64,000 nucleotides of DNA from Fulvitalea axinellae (GTDB taxonomy: Bacteria; Bacteroidota; Bacteroidia; Cytophagales; Cyclobacteriaceae). Of the stretch, positions 46,058 to 54,450 are shown piece by piece. The stretch covers positions 2,584,010-2,648,009 of the forward strand of contig NZ_AP025314.1 of the NCBI RefSeq assembly GCF_036492835.1. Reading direction: 5' to 3'. A program made the position numbers and the translations under genes. A model generated the notes under the pieces. The model saw only the letters and a list, made by a program, of their open reading frames with translations. It did not search any database and was not told the origin of the DNA. Every line of letters starts with the position of its first letter. Position 1 is the first letter of the stretch.

Positions 46058-46843
46058 ATGAAACTTTTTGATTTAACTGGAAAAATCGCTCTGGTAACGG
46101 GCGGAACACATGGCTTGGGCATGGCCATGGCTAAAGGCCTGGCAGGCGCGGGCGCAGAGCTTGTAATTAACGACATTGACACCGGCCGTTTGGAAACGGC
46201 CGTGGAGGAATACAAATCCCATGGCTTTAAAGCGTCAGGGTATCTTTTTGATGTAACAGACGAGAAGGCGGTTGTGGAGGCTGTGTCAAAAATCGAATCC
46301 GAAATAGGAGGGATCGATATTCTCGTAAACAATGCGGGAATTATTCAACGTACACCAGCCATTGAAATGGAACCCGCCGATTTCCGCAAAGTAATCGATG
46401 TTGATTTGGTAGCGCCCTTTATTATGGCAAAAACCGTCGCTAAGGGGATGATCAGCCGAGGTGGAGGAAAGATCATCAACATCTGCTCCATGATGAGCGA
46501 ATTGGGCAGGGATACCGTAAGCGCTTACGCATCGGCCAAAGGCGGACTGAAAATGCTTACCAGAAATTTGGCCACGGAATGGGCCAAACACAATATCCAA
46601 ATTAACGGAATAGGTCCTGGATATTTCGCCACTTCACAGACAGCCCCGATCAGGGTGGACGGGCATCCTTTCAACGAGTTTATCATAGGCCGAACTCCCG
46701 CCGGCAGATGGGGCGATCCCGAAGATCTTGCGGGCACCGCTGTTTTCTTGTCTTCCAAAGCCTCCGATTTCGTTAACGGACAAGTAGTTTACGTTGACGG
46801 AGGAATCTTGGCTACGATAGGGAAACCGTCAAATGAACAATAA
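46058..46843 (+). CDS. kduD: 2-dehydro-3-deoxy-D-gluconate 5-dehydrogenase KduD
   Basis: KduD is a short-chain dehydrogenase that reduces 2,5-diketo-3-deoxygluconate to 2-keto-3-deoxygluconate (KDG), the step after KduI. The Rossmann glycine motif is ALVTGGTHGLGMAMA, the NNAG motif is VNNAGIIQRTP, and the catalytic Tyr-x3-Lys is SAYASAKGG. The sequence begins MKLFDLTGKIALVTGG at ATG 46058. Length (261 aa) matches known KduD. KDG kinase and aldolase genes are not in the window. Its last codons overlap the longer frame of the DUF4861 gene. Confidence 0.93.
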   Translation: MKLFDLTGKIALVTGGTHGLGMAMAKGLAGAGAELVINDIDTGRLETAVEEYKSHGFKASGYLFDVTDEKAVVEAVSKIESEIGGIDILVNNAGIIQRTPAIEMEPADFRKVIDVDLVAPFIMAKTVAKGMISRGGGKIINICSMMSELGRDTVSAYASAKGGLKMLTRNLATEWAKHNIQINGIGPGYFATSQTAPIRVDGHPFNEFIIGRTPAGRWGDPEDLAGTAVFLSSKASDFVNGQVVYVDGGILATIGKPSNEQ

Positions 46844-46874
46844 CGGATTTTGGTTCTTTCATAATTTTCCAAAA

Positions 46875-48095
46875 ATGAGAATCGTATCGAAATTTTTATA
46901 TTCCGCAGTTTTCTTATCCGTAATTTCTTGCGGAGAGAAACGCCCAGGATTGGTAGTGAAAAACCCTACCGATAACGATTTGGAATCGAAGCCAATCGTT
47001 ATCAAAAAACAAGACCTCGCAGGAAGTGGAAAATGGATAGCTGTTTATGACGAAAACAATAAAAAGCTAAACGTACAGCACGACGATTTGGATGGTGACG
47101 GCAATTGGGACGAGATCGTTTTCTTAGCCAATATCCCTTCAATATCCGAAACAGAATTCACCTACCAATGGAATGGCGAAAAGGAAAGACAGCCTCTTAA
47201 AGTACAGGCCAGATTGGGTGTTTCAAAAGAGCGAAACGGAACTTTTAGCGAAGTGACGGAACACGTTATGGATTCGGTCCAAAAGGCGCAAGTTATTCCG
47301 CAATTGTACCAACTAGAAGGCGTTGTATGGGAAAACGACAAAATCGGTTTCCGTCTTTATTTCGACGAACGAAACGGAAAAGATATTTTCGGAAAACAAC
47401 AAACGGAACTTGTTCTGGACTCGATCAAAGGGGGGTACCACAAACTGAAGGACTGGGGAATGGATGTGCTGAAAGTCGGTACGTCTTTGGGAGCCGGATC
47501 TTTAGCTATGAAAGACGGCGAGGGTAAATTGCACCGCCTCGGTAACACACCGAACGTAAAGTACAAACAGTTGGTTGAAGGACCCGTCAGGGCCATTTTC
47601 GAATTGGTTTATCCTGAATGGATCGTCAATAAAAAAACATATCAGTTAACTGAGAGAATCGAAATTGTAAAAGGAGAGCACGCATACCGAAGTCAAATTA
47701 AACTGGTCGGGCCTGACTATCCCGAGCTAGTAGCCGGTGTGGTTAACTTAAAATTCAAAGGCAAGGAAACCGTCTACAAAGATAATGGAGGCTGGTCAGT
47801 TTATTCTTTCGGTAAACAAAGTGAGAACGGCGATCTTTTGGGTATGGCTCTGACAATTCCTGAAGCGTGTTTTGCTAGTTCGGGACGAATAGAAAAGGAT
47901 CCGGAAACAGACAATGCCGTTAGCGATAGTTTTTACGCCTCACTCAAACCGGAAAACGGAATCTACGAATTCGATTTTGTAAGCGGATGGGAATTAGCGG
48001 ACAAGCGATTCAAAGACAAAAAAGGCTTTGAGGATTACTTACAAAAGTGGGTAATAATGCGAAACACTCCAATCTCTGTAGAAGTGAGAAAATAG
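46875..48095 (+). CDS. DUF4861 family lipoprotein
   Basis: I choose ATG 46875 because it gives a lipoprotein signal with lipobox (YSAVFLSVISC); the longer frame from 46833 adds an unusual start and overlaps kduD by 11 bases. The mature protein has the features of DUF4861: LDGDGNWDEIVFLANI, GVVWENDKIGFRLYFDERNGKDIFGK, KVGTSLGAGSLAM and the closing VSGWELADKRF. The family is common in uronate and pectin utilisation loci and is thought to bind or modify the glycan, but its reaction is unknown to me. It closes the cluster; a strong terminator follows 18 bases later. Confidence 0.85.
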   Translation: MRIVSKFLYSAVFLSVISCGEKRPGLVVKNPTDNDLESKPIVIKKQDLAGSGKWIAVYDENNKKLNVQHDDLDGDGNWDEIVFLANIPSISETEFTYQWNGEKERQPLKVQARLGVSKERNGTFSEVTEHVMDSVQKAQVIPQLYQLEGVVWENDKIGFRLYFDERNGKDIFGKQQTELVLDSIKGGYHKLKDWGMDVLKVGTSLGAGSLAMKDGEGKLHRLGNTPNVKYKQLVEGPVRAIFELVYPEWIVNKKTYQLTERIEIVKGEHAYRSQIKLVGPDYPELVAGVVNLKFKGKETVYKDNGGWSVYSFGKQSENGDLLGMALTIPEACFASSGRIEKDPETDNAVSDSFYASLKPENGIYEFDFVSGWELADKRFKDKKGFEDYLQKWVIMRNTPISVEVRK

Positions 48096-48113
48096 CGTTA
48101 TTCTAATTCAAAA

Positions 48114-48148
48114 AAATGCCCGAAGACTTATGGTCTTCGGGCATTTTT
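48114..48148. terminator. Strong bidirectional terminator at the end of the uronate cluster
   Basis: AAATGCCCGAAGAC (48114-48127) pairs perfectly over 14 bp with GTCTTCGGGCATTT (48133-48146), loop TTATG, with A's before and T's after. It separates the DUF4861 gene from the convergent anti-sigma-like gene. Confidence 0.9.
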
Positions 48149-48161
48149 ATTTTCCCTTGGG

Positions 48162-49007
48162 TTATTTTCTAATTTCGGATATTTCCCGAATTAGTTCTTC
48201 TTTCATCGGAATTAAAGGAGTCGGTTCCCGTTTATCAGTATTAAGCTCATAATAGGCTTTGTCATGATAAAGTAGAAAATGTGATTCTCCCAATTTTCGA
48301 TATTCGATGATCTCGTAAGGGCTCCTTCCAAAATCACCGAAGAGAATCAGATTACCATTCTCAAACCTATACTTTTTCTTGAAACTCATAATTGTCTGGA
48401 CATTGAAGCTAACCCCGCTTCCAGACCTGCTATTTAACTTTTCCGAAGCTTCTTCGGACCTAATTGAAGATTCCGCTTGGGAAATTTCAATAGTGTCGTC
48501 CACCTTCTCCGAAGCCCTGTCAGGTCTTACGATACTGTTCGGCATAACGATTTCAGGAGTTTTCTCCTTCATCGCAATCTCCACAGGTTTGGCGATTGGA
48601 ATACTAGGTTTCGCCACTGGGCTACTGGCAGTTTCCACCTCAAGAGTGCTTGCTGTCAATTCCGCCAGTTCAATATTTAAAGGTTTTTCCTCCTGAGGGA
48701 TTTGTGGAGCAGTAGGGTTCAAAGCTATTCCAGCCACTATTGTCACGCAAGAGAGAACGTTCAGTGCTTTGTTCAAAACAGTCAGGCCTTGAGGAACCGG
48801 AGGCACATACGTGCTCGCCAACATGGCTTTCAGCTCCGCTTTCTTAGCGTTCTGAATCTCGTTGATTACACTTTGCTGGAACTCCACTTGCTCCCTGAAC
48901 TCGCTGTCTATCGACATTCTGGCATCGACAAGCAACTTGTCCGGACCGGAAAGCCTGTTCAGGATATAATTGTCTATAAGTTCCGTATGGCTGAGATCTT
49001 TACTCAT
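48162..49007 (-). CDS. Candidate anti-sigma factor (single-pass membrane protein)
   Basis: The N-terminal ~70 residues (LSHTELIDNYILNRLSGPDKLLVDARMSIDSEF) resemble the cytoplasmic sigma-binding part of Bacteroidota anti-sigma proteins, where an L-S-x-x-E/D-x-x-x-x-x-x-x-L pattern is common. A single membrane helix lies at about 81-98 (NVLSCVTIVAGIALNP). The rest is a Pro/Ser/Glu-rich periplasmic linker and a small C-terminal domain (residues 205-275). The ATG overlaps the sigma-factor stop by four bases, so the two genes are translationally coupled, supporting an anti-sigma role. No FecR motif is visible. It ends next to a strong terminator. Confidence 0.65.
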   Translation of the reverse strand: MSKDLSHTELIDNYILNRLSGPDKLLVDARMSIDSEFREQVEFQQSVINEIQNAKKAELKAMLASTYVPPVPQGLTVLNKALNVLSCVTIVAGIALNPTAPQIPQEEKPLNIELAELTASTLEVETASSPVAKPSIPIAKPVEIAMKEKTPEIVMPNSIVRPDRASEKVDDTIEISQAESSIRSEEASEKLNSRSGSGVSFNVQTIMSFKKKYRFENGNLILFGDFGRSPYEIIEYRKLGESHFLLYHDKAYYELNTDKREPTPLIPMKEELIREISEIRK

Positions 49008-49546
49008 AAGTCTTGAAAATCTTCCGCCCCAAAGCGTGATTTGATATAAGCGTCAAGCTTCTTTTTACACTTATATTTTTGTGTTTTTACCGCATCCGTG
49101 CTAGAATAACCCAATTCGCTAGCTATTCTTTCCATTCTTAATCCGTCGAAATAAAAAAGTGTCAACACTTTCTTACACGTTTCCGACATCTTCCCGACAC
49201 ACTCCCTGATTATCCGGACCCTTTCGTCACGGTCATAATCAGATTCGATTGGTTTATCCGCCTCTTCGGTCGAAAACCGTTGCCTTCGTGAGAGCTCTTT
49301 AGTCCACAGATTCCGACAAACGCTATAAAGGTAAGTGCCTATTTGAGCCGTTAGCTTAAAGTCTTCTTTTCTGCTGTTTTGCCAAAAGGCGACCAAAGCT
49401 TCCTGAAAAACGTCTTGGGCCTCTTCCATGCCACCGCCTTGGCGGGTAATCATGGAAGTGATCTTGTGGAAATGCTTCTTGTACAAATCTGCCAGAACGC
49501 CTTCATCACCAGCTCGCAACCTCTTAAGAGTTTCTTGGTCGTTCAT
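49004..49546 (-). CDS. ECF-type RNA polymerase sigma factor
   Basis: At 180 aa this is a group IV sigma factor. Region 2 is YKKHFHKITSMITRQGG with MEEAQDVFQEALVAFWQNS (the D/E-A-E-D-x-x-Q-x-x-F/L region). Region 4 contains VLTLFYFDGLRMERIASELGYSSTDAVKTQKYKCKKKL, whose middle is a helix-turn-helix. The stop overlaps the next gene's start, the usual sigma/anti-sigma pair order. Its regulon is not visible; the divergent DUF2147 gene across a 238-base spacer is one candidate. Confidence 0.93.
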   Translation of the reverse strand: MNDQETLKRLRAGDEGVLADLYKKHFHKITSMITRQGGGMEEAQDVFQEALVAFWQNSRKEDFKLTAQIGTYLYSVCRNLWTKELSRRQRFSTEEADKPIESDYDRDERVRIIRECVGKMSETCKKVLTLFYFDGLRMERIASELGYSSTDAVKTQKYKCKKKLDAYIKSRFGAEDFQDL

Positions 49547-49784
49547 TTTTTTAATACTAATGGGCAGAAATAAGTAACCCTTTTACTCCAACAAAAATTG
49601 AATTCTTTTTAGTGTTAGGCGAAGCCGGAACAAGAAGCATGATATAGTTTCCATTTTAATCCCGCTTCGATTTCCGCAATATTTTGCTAACTTTAGTTAC
49701 AGATGCCATCAAAATACGGCTCACAAAATTCTATCTGTACAATTTAACGATTGAACACGTTTAAACCAACACAAACTTATTGAC

Positions 49785-50240
49785 ATGATACTAGATAAAA
49801 TCAGACCGGTTTTCTTTGCGATCCTCGCCTTGGCATTTTTCCACTCTTCGAGCTTCGCCGCGGGGACCGATCCTTTGATAGGCGTTTGGTATAACCAGGA
49901 CAAAGACGCCAAAATCGAGATATATAAGTGTGGTGAGAAGTTCTGCGGGAAAATAGTTTGGCTCAAGAACCCGAAAGACGATGCAGGAAAAGAGAAGTTG
50001 GACACCAAAAACCCGGACAAAGATCTACGTTCAAAACCGATAATGGGCATTAATTTGCTGAAAGGCTTTACTGCCGAAGGCGACGGCGAATACGAGGGAG
50101 GCACCATTTACAACCCCAAAGAAGGAAAAACGTATTCTTGCGAACTGAAATTGAAAAAAGCGGGCAAACAGCTTAAGGTCCGCGGATATATCGGCATTTC
50201 CCTTATCGGTAAAACCCAATATTGGGACCGGGCAGAATAA
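49785..50240 (+). CDS. DUF2147 secreted protein
   Basis: A signal peptide (VFFAILALAFFHSSSFAAG) is followed by the DUF2147 core: DPLIGVWYNQDKDAKIEIY, CGEKFCGKIVWLKNP, then DGEYEGGTIYNPKEGKTYSCELKL and LKVRGYIGISLIGKTQYW. The length (151 aa) is normal. The fold is a lipocalin-like small barrel, and the function of the family is not known. A terminator follows the stop. It stands alone between the sigma-factor operon and metG. Confidence 0.9.
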   Translation: MILDKIRPVFFAILALAFFHSSSFAAGTDPLIGVWYNQDKDAKIEIYKCGEKFCGKIVWLKNPKDDAGKEKLDTKNPDKDLRSKPIMGINLLKGFTAEGDGEYEGGTIYNPKEGKTYSCELKLKKAGKQLKVRGYIGISLIGKTQYWDRAE

Positions 50241-50259
50241 TTCTGACGAAATGAAATCA

Positions 50260-50290
50260 AAGCGTTCCAGTTACCTGGGGCGCTTTTTTT
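50260..50290 (+). terminator. Terminator after the DUF2147 gene
   Basis: AAGCGTTCCAG (50260-50270) pairs with CTGGGGCGCTT (50275-50285, two G-U pairs), loop of four, followed by seven more T. Confidence 0.85.
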
Positions 50291-50388
50291 TGTATCTCTC
50301 CATCTGAAATCCAGCAAATGTAATAAAGCAAGTGGGGGAGACATGATTTTTTCATTCTAGATCAAAGACGCACCGCTGAAAAATTGGT

Positions 50389-50396
50389 TATATTTG
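50389..50396 (+). promoter_or_regulatory. -7 box of a probable metG promoter
   Basis: TATATTTG fits the Bacteroidota TAnnTTTG consensus exactly and lies 35 bases before the metG ATG. I do not see a good TTTG at the -33 position. Confidence 0.35.
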
Positions 50397-50430
50397 CGCT
50401 GACTTTTTGGAAAATCATATACTTAAGTCA

Positions 50431-52488
50431 ATGGCTAACAAAGAAGCGAAAAGATATACCGTTACCGCGGCCTTGCCGTACACTAACGGACCTGTGCATA
50501 TTGGACACTTGGCAGGGGTTTACGTGCCGGCGGACATTTACGCAAGATATAGAAGACTGAAGAAAGACGACGTGGTCTTCGTTTGCGGTTCGGACGAACA
50601 CGGGGTGCCAATCACCATCCGCGCCAAGAAAGAGGGGATAACGCCCCAAGAAGTGGTGGACAAATACCACTTTATCATAAAAGAGGCGTTTGAGAAATTC
50701 GGCATCAGTTTCGACATCTATTCAAGAACTTCGTCGAAAACTCACGCCAATACCGCTTCAGACTTTTTCAAAGACCTGTACAACAAAAACGAATTTGTAG
50801 AGCAGGTTTCGGAACAATACTACGACGAAGCCAACAAACAGTTTTTGGCAGACCGCTACATCACGGGCACTTGCCCGAAATGTGGCAACGAAAACGCATA
50901 CGGCGACCAGTGCGAATCTTGCGGTTCGTCACTTAGCCCAACCGAGCTTATCAATCCAAAATCCGCTTTGAGCGGGGAGAAGCCGGTTTTGAAAGACACC
51001 AAACACTGGTTCTTGCCTTTGGACAAATACGAGCCCTGGCTGAAAGAGTGGATCTTGGAAGACCACAAGGAATGGAAATCCAACGTTTACGGACAGTGTA
51101 AATCTTGGTTGGACTCAGGCCTTCACCCAAGAGCGGTAACCCGCGATCTGGATTGGGGAGTGCCTGTTCCGGTGGAAGGCGCCGACGGTAAAGTCCTTTA
51201 CGTTTGGTTCGACGCTCCGATCGGCTACATTTCGGCAACGAAAGATTGGGCCACGGAAGCCGGCAAAGACTGGGAACCGTACTGGAAAAGTGACGACACC
51301 AAGCTCGTTCACTTTATCGGCAAGGACAATATCGTATTCCACTGCATCATTTTCCCTACGATGCTCAAAGCGCACGGCGACTACATTTTGCCGGATAACG
51401 TGCCGGCCAACGAGTTCCTGAACCTTGAGGGCGACAAGATCTCCACTTCAAAGAACTGGGCCGTTTGGTTGCACGAATTCCTTGAGGATATGCCTGGCAA
51501 GCAGGACGTACTCCGTTATATGCTTTGCGCGAACGCTCCTGAAGCCAAGGACAACGACTTCACTTGGAAAGATTTCCAAACTAGAAACAACAGCGAACTG
51601 GTAGCCATCTTCGGCAACTTCGTAAGAAGGGCGGAGGTATTGACCCACAAGTTCTTTGACGGAAAAATTCCGCCGATAGCAGGCCTTGAGGACTACGATC
51701 GTGAGATTATATCGAAACTGGAAGCGCTTCCGGCCAAAATCGCCGAGGGAATTGAGTCATACAAATTCCGTGAGGCTCTGGCTTCTATGATGGAAGTGGC
51801 GCGTTTAGGTAACAAATATCTGGCTGATACTGAGCCTTGGAAGCTTATCAAGACTGATCCTGAAAGAACGGGAACTATCCTTAATATCAGCCTTCAGTTG
51901 GCAGCGAACCTTTCGATCTTAGCACGTCCGTTTATGCCGTTCACCGCAGATAAGCTAAAGGACTTGTTCAACCTTGGAGAACTTGCGTGGACAGACGCCG
52001 GCAGACCGGATCTGTTGGAGGTAGGACAGCAAATCAACAAAGGCGGATTCCTGTTTGAACAGATCGATGACGAGATGATCGAGAAGCAACGCCAGAAACT
52101 GGAAGACACGAAGAAAGCCAATGAGTTGGAAAAGAAAGTAGCGCCCGTAACTCAGCAAAAGGAACTGACGTCATTCGACGATTTCATGAAAATGGACCTG
52201 AGAGTCGGTGAGATCGTGGAAGCGGAGAAGGTTAAGAAATCCAAAAAGCTTCTTAAGCTCAAAGTCGATACAGGTATGGACCAACGTACGGTTGTTAGCG
52301 GTATCGCTCAATCGTATAGCCCTGAGGAAGTGATCGGCAAAAAGATTCTGCTTCTGGCCAACTTGGCGCCTAGAAAGATTATGGGGATCGAATCCCAAGG
52401 AATGATCCTGATGGCCGAGAACAGCGACGGTACTTTGGCGTTCCTTAACCCGGACAAAAACATTTATAATGGGGGAACTGTTAGTTAA
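50431..52488 (+). CDS. metG: Methionyl-tRNA synthetase with C-terminal tRNA-binding domain
   Basis: MetG charges tRNA-Met. The class I signatures are present: [16 protein letters not shown] (HIGH) near the N-terminus and [11 protein letters not shown] (the KMSKS equivalent, reading KISTS). A four-Cys zinc knuckle ([18 protein letters not shown]) lies at about 148-165. Helical anticodon-binding domain follows, and the last ~110 residues are an EMAPII/Trbp111-like OB fold ([20 protein letters not shown] through [15 protein letters not shown]) that promotes dimerisation and tRNA binding. I start at ATG 50431; the longer frame from TTG 50407 adds eight unlikely residues. Confidence 0.96.
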   Translation: MANKEAKRYTVTAALPYTNGPVHIGHLAGVYVPADIYARYRRLKKDDVVFVCGSDEHGVPITIRAKKEGITPQEVVDKYHFIIKEAFEKFGISFDIYSRTSSKTHANTASDFFKDLYNKNEFVEQVSEQYYDEANKQFLADRYITGTCPKCGNENAYGDQCESCGSSLSPTELINPKSALSGEKPVLKDTKHWFLPLDKYEPWLKEWILEDHKEWKSNVYGQCKSWLDSGLHPRAVTRDLDWGVPVPVEGADGKVLYVWFDAPIGYISATKDWATEAGKDWEPYWKSDDTKLVHFIGKDNIVFHCIIFPTMLKAHGDYILPDNVPANEFLNLEGDKISTSKNWAVWLHEFLEDMPGKQDVLRYMLCANAPEAKDNDFTWKDFQTRNNSELVAIFGNFVRRAEVLTHKFFDGKIPPIAGLEDYDREIISKLEALPAKIAEGIESYKFREALASMMEVARLGNKYLADTEPWKLIKTDPERTGTILNISLQLAANLSILARPFMPFTADKLKDLFNLGELAWTDAGRPDLLEVGQQINKGGFLFEQIDDEMIEKQRQKLEDTKKANELEKKVAPVTQQKELTSFDDFMKMDLRVGEIVEAEKVKKSKKLLKLKVDTGMDQRTVVSGIAQSYSPEEVIGKKILLLANLAPRKIMGIESQGMILMAENSDGTLAFLNPDKNIYNGGTVS

Positions 52489-52513
52489 TTCCATTAACTG
52501 GCCCCGAAGAGTA

Positions 52514-52546
52514 GAAGCCATCCCGAAACAGGATGGCTTCTTTGTT
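52514..52546 (+). terminator. Terminator after metG
   Basis: GAAGCCATCC (52514-52523) pairs perfectly with GGATGGCTTC (52531-52540), loop of seven, followed by TTTGTT. The T run is short, so strength is moderate. Confidence 0.6.
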
Positions 52547-52739
52547 ATAGGAGACCCTATTTAACATAACATGAATTATAATCTCGTGCTGGGAAATATG
52601 ATAATCAGAATTAGGGATATATTTATGGCTATTATGCTCCGGTTCTTTAACTTTAAAGAAACACACCAAAGTACCCACTATGGCGTCGTGCAGTAAAGGA
52701 TTTTTAAGAATGACTAGACTGAACCCTATTTCTAATCGA

Positions 52740-54335
52740 ATGTTCAAGGCAGTATTCGCGACAATAATGTCGTTGGCCATATTCATTAATTTTAACTATG
52801 CATATTCACAGGCTTTCGAACTATACAAGTTTGACGGACTAAGCGAATACCAAAGCAAAGGCGAATTCAACGCTAACGGAATTCCCGACGGCGTATGGCA
52901 ATACTTCGATCCCGAAGGCCGGCTGAAAATCAAAGGCAGTTACGCCACTGGCCACAAAACCGGTCAATGGACATTATACTCCAAAACCACGGGTAAGCCC
53001 ATAGTCGTAGCCATGTTTGAGAATGATCGCCTTAACGGGAAATACCATTTATACTCAGACGCTACCCGACCCAAGTTAATCGCTGATCTTCGCTTCGAAC
53101 GTGGCGAATTGACTGGCCCTGCGCGGTATTATTATTCTAACAAAGTGCTTCGCCTTTCCGGAAAATATCAGAATGGCCAGAAAATCGGTATTTGGAGAGA
53201 ATACAATCAAAGTGGCGTCTTGAAAGGCATTGTTCCCTACAAAAACAACGAGCTCGACGGTAGCGTAAACCTCTTTGACTCTAGAGGAAACGCCACCTTT
53301 ATGATCCAATACAGCAAAGGAATTAAAAACGGAAAATACGCTGAATATTATGATAACGGCGTCCCGTTTAAACAAGGTCAATATAGAAACGGCATAAACG
53401 TAGGCAAATGGCGCAGTAATTTCCGCGACGGCTCAAAACAAGCCACTTACTCTTTCGACTCGTTAGGCGTATTGTCCGGTGACTCTGTAGCCTATTTCGA
53501 CAATGGCCGGATATTCTCGAATATCAAATACGTAAACGGAAAGCCCGAAGGAAAATACATCATGAAATATGAAAATGGCGTGATGTATAAGGAAATGTAT
53601 TTCAAAAACGGGTTGCCCGACAGCGTATATTTCGAAAAATTCCCTAACGGAAAATATAGCGCAACCGGTGCTTATAAAAACGGTGAGAAAGACGGCGTTT
53701 GGAAAAATTATTATAACACTGGAGCTTTATACTCTCTTGGTAAATTTTCTAACGGGAATAAACTTGGACTCTGGAAATACTACCATAAAAACGGAAAGCT
53801 AAGCGAGGAAGGCCAATACAAATCCGGCGAACGAAACGGTCAATGGTATTCTTATTTCGACAATGGTCAGCTGATGTCTATCGGATTTTATATTAGCGGC
53901 GCTAAGGACGGTTTATGGGGAAATTTCTATTCCAACGGACAGCTCAAACAAGAAAACCAATGGCTGAAAGGTCATCTTTACCAAATCGGGACGTATTATA
54001 ACCCTAAAGGAATTGAGCTAGATAAAGGAAACCTGAAAGACGGAGAAGGCTCGGTAATTATTTATGATGATAACGGAAACCTCTTTAAGCAAGAGAATTA
54101 TTATAATGGCCTATTGAGTGGCGATTGGTTGGAATATTATAATAATGGCCGTCCGGCAGTCCATGGCCGAATGGAAAATGGTGAGAAAGTCGGCAATTGG
54201 ACTTTCTTCTATAAAAACGGCAACAAAGAGAGTGTCGGAACTTTCAAAAACGGAGAGCCTACCGGAGTGTGGACTTACTTTAACAAATACGGCGAGATAG
54301 TCCGTAAACAGGATTTTGATAAGGTACAGAAATAA
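52740..54335 (+). CDS. Secreted MORN-repeat (YwqK-like) protein
   Basis: From ATG 52740 the protein has a clear signal peptide (MFKAVFATIMSLAIFINF, cleavage near AYSQA). Upstream ATGs at 52680 and 52710 would only lengthen it before the signal. The mature region is roughly twenty tandem ~23-residue MORN_2-type repeats built around N-G-x-x-x-G-x-W-x-x-Y-x-x-N-G, such as YKNGEKDGVWKNYYNTG and YKSGERNGQWYSYFDNG. Such proteins form long beta-sheets; they are often exported or antitoxin-like (YwqK) in annotation, but no toxin partner is seen here. A surface scaffold role is possible. Confidence 0.88.
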   Translation: MFKAVFATIMSLAIFINFNYAYSQAFELYKFDGLSEYQSKGEFNANGIPDGVWQYFDPEGRLKIKGSYATGHKTGQWTLYSKTTGKPIVVAMFENDRLNGKYHLYSDATRPKLIADLRFERGELTGPARYYYSNKVLRLSGKYQNGQKIGIWREYNQSGVLKGIVPYKNNELDGSVNLFDSRGNATFMIQYSKGIKNGKYAEYYDNGVPFKQGQYRNGINVGKWRSNFRDGSKQATYSFDSLGVLSGDSVAYFDNGRIFSNIKYVNGKPEGKYIMKYENGVMYKEMYFKNGLPDSVYFEKFPNGKYSATGAYKNGEKDGVWKNYYNTGALYSLGKFSNGNKLGLWKYYHKNGKLSEEGQYKSGERNGQWYSYFDNGQLMSIGFYISGAKDGLWGNFYSNGQLKQENQWLKGHLYQIGTYYNPKGIELDKGNLKDGEGSVIIYDDNGNLFKQENYYNGLLSGDWLEYYNNGRPAVHGRMENGEKVGNWTFFYKNGNKESVGTFKNGEPTGVWTYFNKYGEIVRKQDFDKVQK

Positions 54336-54350
54336 AATTTTAACCCATCA

Positions 54351-54398
54351 AAAAAAGGGAAGCGCTTGGAACTATCGTGCCAAGCGCTTCCCTTTTTT
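54351..54398. terminator. Very strong bidirectional terminator
   Basis: A perfect 19-bp inverted repeat: 54351-54369 (A6, then GGGAAGCGCTTGG) pairs with 54380-54398 (CCAAGCGCTTCCC, then T6), with a ten-base loop. It separates the MORN gene from the convergent GH9-like gene. Confidence 0.93.
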
Positions 54399-54450
54399 GT
54401 ATCGCTTCCCCTACTCTATTTTCTTCAGGTTTCGATCTTTATCATTTAAC

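Noticed and set aside
46833..46874. Upstream ATG for the DUF4861 gene overlapping kduD
   Set aside because: The internal ATG 46875 gives a proper lipoprotein signal; the longer start puts a polar tail before it.
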